Assembly: GCF_015831355.1 (NCBI RefSeq)
Contig: NZ_JADWYR010000002.1
Span: 1,674,001 to 1,738,000 of the forward strand
Length of the DNA stretch: 64,000 nt
DNA from: Panacibacter microcysteis
GTDB taxonomy: Bacteria; Bacteroidota; Bacteroidia; Chitinophagales; Chitinophagaceae
Direction: 5' to 3'
The translations under genes and the position numbers were made by a program. The stretch's first letter is position 1; each line of letters begins with the position of its first letter. Below are positions 17,253 to 26,052 of this stretch, piece after piece. The notes beneath the pieces are model-generated. The model was given only the letters and a program-made list of their open reading frames with translations. It was not told the DNA's origin and searched no databases.

Positions 17253-18055
17253 TGGACTGTTACAAAACCGAATCTTTACTGATCGATTACATAGATGAAC
17301 AGCTTAACGCCAGTGAAAAAAGAGCTGTAGAGCAGCACTTGCAGGGCTGCGAATCATGCAGTATTGTACTGGAAGAATATCGCCGGTTGTTTGGCTCTAT
17401 TGAAAAACATGCGGAAGAAAAACCCGGACCTGCTTTGCGCGAAAAGTTTGACATCATGCTGAAGACAGAACTCGCCATTGCAACCACTGCAAACATTGCG
17501 AAGGATGAAACAAAGGCCAAGGTGTTGCCTCTTAAACAAAGACCATTATGGCTAAGCGTTGCAGCCAGCGTTATACTCGTTGTAATGGGTGCCGTTGCAG
17601 GCATGCAAATAAAAACACACGATCAACCTGCTGTTGAGATTACGGAACTGAGAACGGAGATAAAAGAAATGAAGGAAGCACTGCTTTTCAGTATGCTGAA
17701 TGAAGAATCAGCAAGTGACAGAATACAGGCGGTAAGCTATGCAGACGAAATCAGTAACCCGGACAGCAAAGTAATAAATGCGTTGCTGGGTGTAATGAAC
17801 GAGGATAAAAATGTGAATGTTCGCCTTGCAGCATTGTACTCTATAGCACGGTATGCCGACCAATTTAAACTAAGCGACTCGCTTGTAGCCTCCCTCAAAA
17901 GGCAAACAGAACCACTGATGCAGATTGCTTTGATCAATATTCTTACGGAAAAAAAGGAAAACAAAGCGGTTGGGCCAATCAAGGAAATCTTACAGGACAA
18001 AAGAACATTACAACCTGTAAAAGAAATAGCAGCAAAAGGACTTCACTTACTTTAA
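17249..18055 (+). CDS. Anti-sigma factor with zf-HC2 and HEAT-like repeats
   Basis: This 268-residue protein starts with a zinc-binding anti-sigma domain (HLQGCESC, the HxxxCxxC motif, residues about 30-37). A membrane helix follows at about residues 101-120 (PLWLSVAASVILVVMGAVAG). The C-terminal ~130 residues, presumably periplasmic, contain helical HEAT-like units (SKVINALLGVMNEDKNVNVRLAALYSIARY). It overlaps the sigma gene by 4 bp and should hold the sigma factor at the membrane until a signal arrives. HEAT repeats as the sensor part are less common than FecR or other domains. Confidence 0.85.
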   Translation: MMDCYKTESLLIDYIDEQLNASEKRAVEQHLQGCESCSIVLEEYRRLFGSIEKHAEEKPGPALREKFDIMLKTELAIATTANIAKDETKAKVLPLKQRPLWLSVAASVILVVMGAVAGMQIKTHDQPAVEITELRTEIKEMKEALLFSMLNEESASDRIQAVSYADEISNPDSKVINALLGVMNEDKNVNVRLAALYSIARYADQFKLSDSLVASLKRQTEPLMQIALINILTEKKENKAVGPIKEILQDKRTLQPVKEIAAKGLHLL

Positions 18056-18130
18056 ACATTAACTTTTTTAATAACCATTGTTGTGGCAAAACGCTTCGAC
18101 AGTCATTTCATGTGCCTAAATAAATACAAA

Positions 18131-18907
18131 ATGAAAAAAATCAATTACCTGTTCACACTAATTATTGCCCTGGGCCTGTGTGTTTTTACAAATGCACAGG
18201 AGTACAAAATTCCTGTACAGAATACGAAAGAAGGGAAAATTACACTAAATGATTTTCCACATGACCTGCCGGTAGAGGGTTATAACGGGAACGAGATCAT
18301 CATTGTGTCAGATAAGGGTGGCGAACCTCCTGCAAGGGCCAAAGGTTTACAGCCTGTTTATGCGGGAGGCACAGACAATACGGGCCTTGCAGTATCGGTT
18401 GAAAAAAACGGGAATAATATAACACTGCAGTGCCTGCTGCCAATAACCAAGTCTGCTAACTATAAAATAAAAGTGCCGGACAACTTTAATGTGGAAATAA
18501 ACAATGAATGCGGCAACGCCGGTGATGTAAAAGTAGCCAACATAAAAGGCGAAGTGGCTGTAAAAAACTGCCAGGCAGTAGAAGTGAAAAACGTTTCCGG
18601 GCCGCTCGTTTTATCTACGATAAGCGGCGACATAAACATCAGCTTTTCTGGTCTTCCCAAAGAAAGATCTATATCCATTGCCTCTATAAGTGGTGAGATC
18701 GATGTTACGCTCCCGGGCACCGCTGCCATGAATATTGAAATACAAACCATATCGGGTGCTATCTACTCCGACTTTGACTTCCCGGCTGATGACAAAAAGA
18801 TCAAACGCATAGGCGGCAACATGATCAAAAGTTCATTGAATGGCGGTGGAGCAAGCGTTAAGATTACCAATGTTAGTGGTAACATCTACCTGCGGAAGGC
18901 TAAATAA
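18131..18907 (+). CDS. Exported DUF4097-family protein (copy 1)
   Basis: The chosen ATG at 18131 gives MKKINYLFTLIIALGLCVF and a signal peptide ending TNAQ; the upstream GTG at 18083 would bury the signal. The 258-residue protein has the DUF4097 beta-helix-like pattern with repeated ISG motifs (TISGDINISF, SISGEIDVTL, TISGAIYSDF, NVSGNIYLR). It follows the anti-sigma gene by 75 bp and is followed by a second DUF4097 gene 27 bp later, so the four genes probably form one operon. Its location is periplasm or cell surface. The function is unknown. Confidence 0.85.
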   Translation: MKKINYLFTLIIALGLCVFTNAQEYKIPVQNTKEGKITLNDFPHDLPVEGYNGNEIIIVSDKGGEPPARAKGLQPVYAGGTDNTGLAVSVEKNGNNITLQCLLPITKSANYKIKVPDNFNVEINNECGNAGDVKVANIKGEVAVKNCQAVEVKNVSGPLVLSTISGDINISFSGLPKERSISIASISGEIDVTLPGTAAMNIEIQTISGAIYSDFDFPADDKKIKRIGGNMIKSSLNGGGASVKITNVSGNIYLRKAK

Positions 18908-18934
18908 AATACTACACACCAAATAAACAGCGAC

Positions 18935-19585
18935 ATGAAAAATACAATTGCCATCATACTTTTTTGCCTGATGACTTGCCTTACACAGGCACAGAAAATT
19001 GTTGAAAAACACATTAACTATAAAGCAGCACAGTCTGTAAAACTCAACATACAGATAGCAGATTCAATACGCATTATAACATGGGATAAAAACGAAGTAT
19101 ATGCAAAAGCATCTGTAGATATTAACAACAATAAAGACAACGATGTATATGTAACAACATTTGATGAAACAGGCGACAATATTATAGTAACGGCACATTT
19201 TGATGAAGCCAAAACAAAGGCAGCAAAAGAGAACGACACCTGCAGGTGCTGCTGCAATTACAACAGTAAAATATACTGGGACGTCTATGTGCCTGAAGCA
19301 TCGGTATTTTCTGTTGAAACAATAAACGGTAACATTATCATTGAAGGAAGAACCCAGTCGATGAAGGTACACACGATCAGCGGATTTATTGATCTTGCGT
19401 TTGCCACGCAAAGAAAAGCTGATTTTAAAATGAGTACGATCTCAGGAACGATCTATACAGACCTTGCCATCAACAAGGCTTCAGACAAACATAAGAACAG
19501 CATCTTAACGCAGTATAATGGTGGTGGAGAAGTAATAGAACTGGAAACCATAAGCGGGGACATTTACCTTAGAAAAACACCATAG
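18935..19585 (+). CDS. Exported DUF4097-family protein (copy 2)
   Basis: This 216-residue protein has a signal peptide (MKNTIAIILFCLMTCLTQAQ) and a DUF4097-like repeat region (TINGNIIIEG, TISGFIDLAF, TISGTIYTDL, TISGDIYLRK). A CRCCCN cluster near residue 100 is unusual for the family. It is the last gene of the sigma/anti-sigma operon and ends at a strong terminator. The pairing of two DUF4097 proteins with an ECF sigma system suggests they are an output, or part of the sensing surface; this is inferred. Confidence 0.82.
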   Translation: MKNTIAIILFCLMTCLTQAQKIVEKHINYKAAQSVKLNIQIADSIRIITWDKNEVYAKASVDINNNKDNDVYVTTFDETGDNIIVTAHFDEAKTKAAKENDTCRCCCNYNSKIYWDVYVPEASVFSVETINGNIIIEGRTQSMKVHTISGFIDLAFATQRKADFKMSTISGTIYTDLAINKASDKHKNSILTQYNGGGEVIELETISGDIYLRKTP

Positions 19586-19627
19586 CAAACAGGGTTTTCA
19601 AAGTTTTGTTATCAATCCACTATACAC

Positions 19628-19653
19628 AAACAGGATCGACGATCCTGTTTTTT
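19628..19653 (+). terminator. Intrinsic terminator ending the sigma-factor operon
   Basis: AAACAGGATC / GATCCTGTTT is a perfect 10-bp stem with a 3-nt loop, followed by TTT. Confidence 0.85.
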
Positions 19654-19715
19654 CATGCAAATGCAGGAGGTTAAAACAGCGCGAACCTGCCGCCATATGT
19701 TGTGCTGATGAAAGG

Positions 19716-19740
19716 ATTGCGACGCAACAGGCGATGCCAT
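19716..19740 (-). repeat. Dispersed intergenic repeat, variant C
   Basis: The plus strand reads GGATTGCGACGCAACAGG then CGATGCCAT. The GTACAAGAG arm is replaced by GATGAAAGG, as in the copy at 26011. Confidence 0.75.
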
Positions 19741-19871
19741 GAAATACAATTGCCGGTACCATAAAAAACGAGGCCGGTATTTGCAGCGGCGTAAAATGAA
19801 ATTCATCAGCATGTAAAACCGCCAGACCTTTTTCTTCCCATCTTTTATAGGCAGCTTTTTAATTTGGCCTC

Positions 19872-22295
19872 ATGAACACCGGCTGCATTGCTTTCTTTTT
19901 GTCGATATTGTTTATTTGCACAACACTGCAATCTTTTGCCATACAGCAACGAGACAGCAGTGTATTGCAGTTTACAGTGGTGAATGAAACCCAACAGCCT
20001 GTTGAATCGGCAGTTGTAAATGTATTGGATAATACCAAAAATTTACTGAAGACCGACCTTACGGATGCGCAGGGAGAATTTTCAATCATGCTGGCGAATG
20101 GAGGATATTGGTGCGTGATAGGATACACAGGCTATGCAGCCGATACATTCTTTGTAACACTACCACTTATTGCGGATGACAAAGCTTTAACGATTCACCT
20201 GCAACCTGTGTCGAAAAATTTACAAAATGTAACCGTAACTGCTGCCAGGCAATTGATACAATTTGAAAGGGGGAAAGTAGTTGTCAACGTAGATGCATCT
20301 CCCTCTAATGCAGGCGCAAGCATACTGGATGTACTCGAAAAATCGCCCGGTGTAACGGTAGACCGTAATGGGAGTATCAGTCTGAAAGCAAAGGCCAATG
20401 TGCTTGTTATGATTGATGGCAAACAAACTTTTCTATCGGGCGCAGACCTCAATAATTTACTAAGCAGCATGAGCGCCAGCCAGGTTGACCAGGTGGAACT
20501 CATTGCCAATCCTTCTGCACGTTATGATGCAAGCGGCAATGCGGGTATTATTAACATCAAAACAAAAAAGAGCAGGCAAAAAGGTTTCAACGGAAATGTT
20601 ACAACTGCGTATAGCCAGGGCAGGTATCCTAAAAGCAATAATAGTATGGTATTAAACTACCGAACGTCTGCCATTAACACTTACCTGAATTACAGTTACA
20701 ATTACAACAAATCTTACAGTGACCTGTATGCGCTGAGAACCTATACTGATGAAAACGGGAAGGCAATTGCAACCCTTGATCAGCCTACACTTTTTAAATC
20801 GGCAAGTGATAACCACAGTGTAAAAAGCGGAATTGATTTTTACGTTTCCACGAAAACTACAGTAGGTGTTGCATTCACGGGTATTTTTACAAAAAGAACA
20901 GGCAGCTCTTTTGCTACAGCGCAATGGCTTAATGAAAATGGTACACCGGATTCAAGTCTCACCACATCCAGCGCCACCAATTACAGGCTTACCAATAGTG
21001 GTGTTAACCTGAATGCCCGACATGCTTTTAATAACAAAGACGAAATCAGTATTGACCTGGATGCATTGCATTATAACATCAGCAACAAACAATTTTTCGT
21101 AAACAACTTTACCAACAGTAGTGCTACAGATGCATCAGACGGTTACCTGCCCGCAACATTAAAAATATACACGGGCAAAGTTGACTATACAAAGCAACTT
21201 ACCAGGGGTAAAATAGAAACCGGCTGGAAGACTTCGCACATTAATACCGATAATCTTGCTACTTACCAGTATTACGATGGATTTACATGGCAGCCCGACT
21301 ATAACAAAAGCAATCATTTTATTTACAGGGAAAATATACATGCGTTTTATGCGAATGCAGAGCAACAAGCAGGAAAATTTACTGCACAGGCAGGTGTACG
21401 TTATGAAAGCACTGCATACAAAGCAAAGCAATTTGACAACCCTACCAGGAAAGATTCAGCTTTTACGCGCCGCTATGACGGCTTGTTTCCCTCAGCCAAT
21501 ATTACCTGGCAGGCAGACTCGTCAAACAGCTTTACCGTAACAGCCGGAAGGCGCATTGACAGACCGGCTTTCCAGCGTCTCAACCCATTTGTCTTTATTA
21601 TAAACAAATACACATATGAAACGGGCAATCCATACTTCAGGCCACAATACAGTTGGAACCTGGAGCTAACACACCAATACAAAAATTACCTGACCACAAC
21701 AGTTTCCTACAGTGTTATCAAAGATTATTTCTCGCAACTGTTTCTAACAGATAGCAGTGGTATTTTGTATTACTCACAGGGCAATGTGGGCAAGGCTTTT
21801 ATTGCAGGCTTATCGCTGGCAACACAGGTTTCTTTATTCAAATGGTGGAACACCAGTACACAGGCAGTAATAAACTACAAAAAGCTTGATGGCTATGTAT
21901 GGAATAACTTTGCATCTTCCGTATTGCAATTTAATATCAGCACAAACAACCAGTTCAGGATCAATGACAGCTATACGGCAGAACTCTCAGGCTTTTATAC
22001 CGGCCGCTCACGCAACGATCTGCAGGAGGCGCTCTTGCCCACAGGCCAGCTAAATATTGGTTTATCTAAAACCATTTTAAAGAAAAAAGGCACGCTACGG
22101 TTCAATATCAGAGATATCTTTCATACCCAGGTAATGGAAGGCAATACAGATTTTCAAAATGCTGATGAGTATTTCATTATCCGGAGAGATTCAAGGGTAA
22201 TATCTGTGGCATTTACGTACAGGTTTGGCAAAACATTCAAAACCACCAAACGCAGCGGCGGCGCCGAAGCTGAAATGGAAAGAGTGAATGGATAG
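19872..22295 (+). CDS. TonB-dependent receptor-like outer-membrane beta-barrel protein
   Basis: This 807-residue outer-membrane protein has a signal peptide (residues 1 to about 24) and a carboxypeptidase-regulatory-like Ig domain (about 30-115). It then has a plug-like region with TVTAARQLIQFERGKVVVNVD, SILDVLEKSPGVTVDRNGSI and NPSARYDASGNAGIINIKTKK. The rest is a long barrel rich in alternating aromatic residues. It fits the outer-membrane beta-barrel family related to TonB receptors. No SusD partner lies next to it, so the substrate is unknown. A near-consensus -7 box (TTAATTTG, 19859-19866) ends 5 bp before the ATG. Confidence 0.9.
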   Translation: MNTGCIAFFLSILFICTTLQSFAIQQRDSSVLQFTVVNETQQPVESAVVNVLDNTKNLLKTDLTDAQGEFSIMLANGGYWCVIGYTGYAADTFFVTLPLIADDKALTIHLQPVSKNLQNVTVTAARQLIQFERGKVVVNVDASPSNAGASILDVLEKSPGVTVDRNGSISLKAKANVLVMIDGKQTFLSGADLNNLLSSMSASQVDQVELIANPSARYDASGNAGIINIKTKKSRQKGFNGNVTTAYSQGRYPKSNNSMVLNYRTSAINTYLNYSYNYNKSYSDLYALRTYTDENGKAIATLDQPTLFKSASDNHSVKSGIDFYVSTKTTVGVAFTGIFTKRTGSSFATAQWLNENGTPDSSLTTSSATNYRLTNSGVNLNARHAFNNKDEISIDLDALHYNISNKQFFVNNFTNSSATDASDGYLPATLKIYTGKVDYTKQLTRGKIETGWKTSHINTDNLATYQYYDGFTWQPDYNKSNHFIYRENIHAFYANAEQQAGKFTAQAGVRYESTAYKAKQFDNPTRKDSAFTRRYDGLFPSANITWQADSSNSFTVTAGRRIDRPAFQRLNPFVFIINKYTYETGNPYFRPQYSWNLELTHQYKNYLTTTVSYSVIKDYFSQLFLTDSSGILYYSQGNVGKAFIAGLSLATQVSLFKWWNTSTQAVINYKKLDGYVWNNFASSVLQFNISTNNQFRINDSYTAELSGFYTGRSRNDLQEALLPTGQLNIGLSKTILKKKGTLRFNIRDIFHTQVMEGNTDFQNADEYFIIRRDSRVISVAFTYRFGKTFKTTKRSGGAEAEMERVNG

Positions 22296-22332
22296 CGTCA
22301 TGTCAGAGTGCTGCACAACATGCCTGATAAAA

Positions 22333-22356
22333 AAAGAGCCGCAAGCGGCTCTTTGT
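22333..22356 (-). terminator. Strong intrinsic terminator, minus strand
   Basis: AAAGAGCCGC / GCGGCTCTTT is a perfect 10-bp stem with a 2-nt loop. The long T run lies on the minus-strand side; on the plus strand the tail is only CTTTG. It may also end the receptor gene transcript. Confidence 0.75.
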
Positions 22357-22511
22357 CACTAAATCAATCGCACTATACAAATGGGGGGTAATCGGTTAAA
22401 ATCTGCAGCAAAGATTGTATGATCAACATACCTCTTTTTTACAGTACGGTTTTTCTACAGGAATATTGAAAGTTAGAACGGCATCACCAGTACTTTCTAT
22501 TTGCTGATGAC

Positions 22512-22524
22512 GATACAAAGTAAC
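22512..22524 (-). promoter_or_regulatory. Recurrent promoter-like element GTTACTTTGTATC
   Basis: This 13-mer is identical to 16087-16099 and lies about 170 bp upstream, on the minus strand, of the terminator at 22333-22356. It is read as TTACTTTG, close to a -7 box. Confidence 0.35.
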
Positions 22525-23043
22525 GCCAACCCACCTGCGCTACAAATAGAAGCATCTATTATTGTTTTGTACTTGTTTTACTGCCGCCGTGTAGAAGATC
22601 TACTACCAGGCTGGTAAAAAGACTCATGCAATAGCCTGTCCACACAATCATCAAATGACAGCCTTTTTCAAACACTATCAAGAAACAATTCCACACTTAC
22701 GCCGTTGCTAAGCAAAGCTTTACACACTTTAGGCCGTGCGAACCATTATTGTCATTTAAACAATCGCGGCACGCAATTTGAATTATATAAAACGATTTTA
22801 TTTTGATGGGGGTTAAAATAAAATTTATCCTAAGAAAACATCTTCTTGCCTCACAGTTAAATACTGCTGAGGCATTTCCTCTTTTATAAAGTACCGAGAT
22901 TTTTTAAGGGCACTCCAGTCAACAAAAACTATGATCAATTAAAAAAAATCTTTATAAATTCATCGCTTTATGCCGGTTAGCTTTTAATGCTTTGGCATAT
23001 TCTTTTCGTATTGTATAAATCATTCATCAATCAATTAACTAAT

Positions 23044-23907
23044 ATGCTCTGGCAAGGAAGAAGACAAAGTAGCAATGTTGAAGATCGCAGAGGAATGGGT
23101 GGCAAAGGTCTCGCTGTGGGAGGTGGCATAGGCACACTTGTAATAGCAGCCATCGTTTACCTACTCGGCGGTGATCCATCAGCAGTCATAAACAATGCAC
23201 AAAATCAGCAGTTACAAGAAACCACCGCACCCACTAAGGCTGACGATGCAGCAGGGCAGTTTGCAGCAGTGGTGCTTGCAGACACAGAAGATATCTGGTC
23301 AGCTCTTTTCAAACAAATGAACAGGAATTATTCCGCCCCTACCCTTGTGCTGTTCTCGCAGGCTACACAGTCCGGTTGCGGTTTTGCCAGCCAGGCTTCG
23401 GGCCCCTTTTATTGCCCCGCCGACAGTAAGGTGTATGTTGATCTTACTTTTTTCGATGAGATGAAACAGCGCTTCAATGCTGCCGGAGATTTTGCACAGG
23501 CTTATGTAATTGCGCATGAAGTGGGTCATCATGTGCAGCATTTGTTAGGGCTAACAGACAAGGTAGATGCACAGCGCGGCAGAATCAGTGAAACGGAAAT
23601 GAATAAGCTAAGTGTAAAGCTTGAGCTACAGGCAGATTTCCTTGCCGGTGTATGGGCCCATTACGAGCAGCAATTAAAAGACCCGCAACTCAATAGTTCT
23701 GTTATACAGGCCGGCGATATAGAAGAAGCGTTAAACGCTGCAAATGCCATTGGCGACGATCGCCTGCAGCAACAGTCACAAGGTTATGTAGTGCCCGATG
23801 CCTTTACCCATGGCACGTCAGCGCAACGTATTGAATGGTTCAAACGCGGCTTTACATCCGGCGATATCAGCCAGGGCGATACCTTTAATGATCCCTCGTT
23901 AAATTAA
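23044..23907 (+). CDS. Neutral zinc metallopeptidase, YpfJ family
   Basis: The start at 23044 gives MLWQGRRQSSNVEDRRG, the conserved YpfJ N-terminus; an ATG 57 bp upstream would add an unlikely extension. The 287-residue protein has one membrane helix at about residues 25-43 and the zinc motif HEVGHHVQH, a form of HExxH, with a downstream ELQADFLAGVWAHY that supplies the third ligand. It should be a membrane-anchored peptidase; its substrates are unknown. The gene stands alone with a repeat copy about 50 bp after its stop. Confidence 0.9.
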   Translation: MLWQGRRQSSNVEDRRGMGGKGLAVGGGIGTLVIAAIVYLLGGDPSAVINNAQNQQLQETTAPTKADDAAGQFAAVVLADTEDIWSALFKQMNRNYSAPTLVLFSQATQSGCGFASQASGPFYCPADSKVYVDLTFFDEMKQRFNAAGDFAQAYVIAHEVGHHVQHLLGLTDKVDAQRGRISETEMNKLSVKLELQADFLAGVWAHYEQQLKDPQLNSSVIQAGDIEEALNAANAIGDDRLQQQSQGYVVPDAFTHGTSAQRIEWFKRGFTSGDISQGDTFNDPSLN

Positions 23908-24256
23908 TTACAAGTTTTATCATGAGCCAGGCTGCAGCAAAAGGATGAAGCTTTCGTTGCGTCGCACTCTTGTACTGCATAACAATATGCAGCTGCAGCG
24001 ATCAGCGTACAAGGTTCGTAACTGCTGAAAGATGCGGGATGTGAACCGTGCATCAAATGTGACACATGAAATATCTCCAATCCAATCAACCTAAATGCTA
24101 TCCCGCATCTTATCCACGCAACGGCTATTATTGAAGTCACAGTAGTACGAACACTTAATCAGCGCGAAAGCAGGAAAAGCACTTTGCATCTTTTCTTGCC
24201 TTCCGTTTTGGTTCTTTTGTGCCGGGAAGACGCAGCGTAATAAAGAAGAAAGCGGG
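23908..24256. other. Intergenic region between convergent genes
   Basis: This is 349 bp with one type A repeat core at 23956-23975. I see no gene and no clear terminator. The minus-strand ORF over 23904-24140 is repeat-derived. Confidence 0.5.
23956..23975 (+). repeat. Dispersed intergenic repeat, type A core
   Basis: This is the exact 20-bp core with the upstream flank GAGCCAGGCTGCAG and a CTTTC linker. Confidence 0.85.
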
Positions 24257-25036
24257 TTAACTAAAGATCTTTTCTATAAAAAGGTTGATCACCTCCACAA
24301 AAATGAGGATGATTATAATCCATTCCAGTTGAATACTGTTGCGGTATTGCAGCAAATCTTTAAATAGTTCAAGGTTTTCCTTTACAATCCCTAAACCCTC
24401 TTGTATGGTACGAAACCTTGACTGAAGATCAAATGTTTTTTTCAAACCCACATCCAGTTTATTCAGGTGTTCATCTTCCCAGGTTTCTTCGGGGGAATCG
24501 AAAATATACAGGTTTTCTGCAATCCTGTTTTTGAGGTATAATGTGCGGCCAATGTATTTTTTGAGGTTTAGACCTTTCAGGTCTAGTTTACCTTTTTTTT
24601 CCAGTATCTGCGTGTGGTAGTTGGTTTCTTCCAGCAGCTTTGTTGTTAACTGGCTGAAATGGTCCAGCGCCACAGACTGAGAAACATTCAGCATGATCAA
24701 CCGGAATGAGTCAGCATCTGCACCTTCCATTTCAATTTTGTTGTAGCCCAGTTTATCGCGCTGCGCATGCACTTCAATATCAAATTCATCATTCAGTCTT
24801 TCAGCAAGCAATGTTTTACAAAATGGCTGTATCACCTGTATAAAGGCAGTCATCTCTACCTCGTTATGACCCAGGAAGCATACGATGCCATATTTAAAGA
24901 CATAGATAAATTTTTGCTCCGCTACCTGGTAAAACAATTCATCTGAATCTTCGTGGTATAATGCTGCTGTAAATGCAGACCTGAACTGTTTTATGTCAAT
25001 ACTATCGGCTATTTGAAACGCTAATACTTTTAACAT
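24257..25036 (-). CDS. RMD1/DUF155-family protein
   Basis: This 259-residue protein matches the RMD1/YagE (DUF155) family. The N-terminal half contains the conserved FKYGIVCFLGHNEVEM stretch. The C-terminal half carries coiled-coil-like segments (SPEETWEDEHLNKLDVGLKKTFDLQSRF) and a final hydrophobic helix (LEWIIIILIFVEVINLFIE). Eukaryotic relatives act in mitochondria and sporulation; the bacterial role is not established. It is predicted to be anchored in the inner membrane by its C-terminus. It is on the minus strand, 101 bp from the next upstream gene. Confidence 0.85.
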   Translation of the reverse strand: MLKVLAFQIADSIDIKQFRSAFTAALYHEDSDELFYQVAEQKFIYVFKYGIVCFLGHNEVEMTAFIQVIQPFCKTLLAERLNDEFDIEVHAQRDKLGYNKIEMEGADADSFRLIMLNVSQSVALDHFSQLTTKLLEETNYHTQILEKKGKLDLKGLNLKKYIGRTLYLKNRIAENLYIFDSPEETWEDEHLNKLDVGLKKTFDLQSRFRTIQEGLGIVKENLELFKDLLQYRNSIQLEWIIIILIFVEVINLFIEKIFS

Positions 25037-25137
25037 AAGAAAACTTAAGGATTGTAAGATACTGCATTAAATGCATGATCGAAAAAAGCCATATGATGTT
25101 GACTCGTGTTTTGTACCACTGAATGAAGATTATACAC

Positions 25138-25521
25138 TCATGGCTTTGCAGGTACATGCCAGATCCATATAAAAAGAAAACACAAAGACACTACAAAACA
25201 AATGACCTCTGCAAATACACAAACCACGAATCCCTGTTTGGAAAATGTTCTGGAAAAAAGAATGACTTCTGTATTCATGTTGGCTGTACCATGCTGGTAC
25301 TGCCTGAACGCTGCTGCAAAAAACTGCACGAACCACGAGCACAATACGGTAAGCAGAAAAAAACCGATAGCCAGTTTAATATTCGCAATGTTGGCCGTAC
25401 CCACACCTTTTGATACCAATATGCCAACACAACCTGAAACGGAAAACATACTGATGCCGGTTATCCATTTGCTCCAGTCTGCGATTGATTTGATTGTTTG
25501 TACCTGAGGGGAGTCTGCCAT
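25138..25521 (-). CDS. Hypothetical membrane protein, 3 TM segments
   Basis: This 127-residue protein has hydrophobic segments at about residues 20-38 (ITGISMFSVSGCVGILVSKG), 49-70 (LAIGFFLLTVLCSWFVQFFAAAF) and 97-120 (FVVCVFAEVICFVVSLCFLFIWIW). I do not recognise the family. It lies 24 bp downstream of the TfoX-N gene on the same strand, so the two may be cotranscribed. Confidence 0.75.
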   Translation of the reverse strand: MADSPQVQTIKSIADWSKWITGISMFSVSGCVGILVSKGVGTANIANIKLAIGFFLLTVLCSWFVQFFAAAFRQYQHGTANMNTEVILFSRTFSKQGFVVCVFAEVICFVVSLCFLFIWIWHVPAKP

Positions 25522-25545
25522 AGTAAAAATGTTTGACTATGATTT

Positions 25546-25893
25546 TTATTTGGTCCTTTTTTTAGAAGGTTTCGCAAAACTGTTGTAATCCAGAGCGAGA
25601 TCAACCCAGTAAGACAATTGCTTTTTTGTTTGCAGCATAGTTTTATCTACAAATACATAACCTTTCATCACCCTGCCGGTAAAGTCCATTGGTGTGCAAC
25701 CATCTTTTTCCAGCGCGGTTTCGTAAACGGAAGGGTCGAGGCGCACCATTAGCCTGTCTTTTTCTACACCTATACACATTTTATTATTGACCATGAAACA
25801 AAGTCCGCCAAACATTTTCTTTTCTTCGATATTACTTTGAACAGCAGCGATTAGTTCCCGGGTTCTGCCGGCGAGTTTTTCATCGTAAGCCAT
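25546..25893 (-). CDS. TfoX/Sxy N-terminal domain protein
   Basis: This 115-residue protein consists of the TfoX N-terminal domain. The signature is KKMFGGLCFMVNNKMCIGVEKDRLMVRLDP in the first half and FTGRVMKGYVFVD in the second. The basic tail ends KPSKKRTK. Full TfoX (Sxy) regulates competence in some Proteobacteria. Stand-alone N-terminal domains are widespread in Bacteroidota, with no defined role. It is probably cytoplasmic. Confidence 0.88.
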   Translation of the reverse strand: MAYDEKLAGRTRELIAAVQSNIEEKKMFGGLCFMVNNKMCIGVEKDRLMVRLDPSVYETALEKDGCTPMDFTGRVMKGYVFVDKTMLQTKKQLSYWVDLALDYNSFAKPSKKRTK

Positions 25894-25942
25894 AGCATTG
25901 GGATTTGGCGTTTGGTAATAACCTGAAATTACAAAAAAGGCA

Positions 25943-25969
25943 CAAAAAAAGAGAACCGAAAGGTTCTCT
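25943..25969 (-). terminator. Intrinsic terminator downstream of rimO
   Basis: On the minus strand an 8-bp stem (AGAGAACC / GGTTCTCT) with a 4-nt loop is followed by seven T. It lies about 85 bp after the rimO stop, beyond a repeat copy. Confidence 0.75.
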
Positions 25970-26010
25970 GGCTGTTTCTACTGCCCAATATTGATATAAC
26001 CGATGAACGG

Positions 26011-26035
26011 ATTGCGACGCAACAGGCGATGCCAC
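26011..26035 (-). repeat. Dispersed intergenic repeat, variant C
   Basis: The plus strand reads GGATTGCGACGCAACAGG (from 26009) followed by CGATGCCACC, near-identical to the copy at 19716. It sits between the rimO stop and its terminator, so it is probably transcribed in the 3' UTR. Confidence 0.75.
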
Positions 26036-26052
26036 CTGCACAGGTGCCGGTA

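Larger units (their letters stand above)
22296..23043. other. Long intergenic region, 748 bp
   Basis: No supported protein gene is seen. It holds a strong minus-strand terminator at 22333-22356 and the recurrent GTTACTTTGTATC element on the minus strand at 22512-22524. Together they could delimit a ~170-nt minus-strand transcript. The part after 22780 is very A+T-rich and should carry the promoter of the metallopeptidase gene. Confidence 0.5.
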
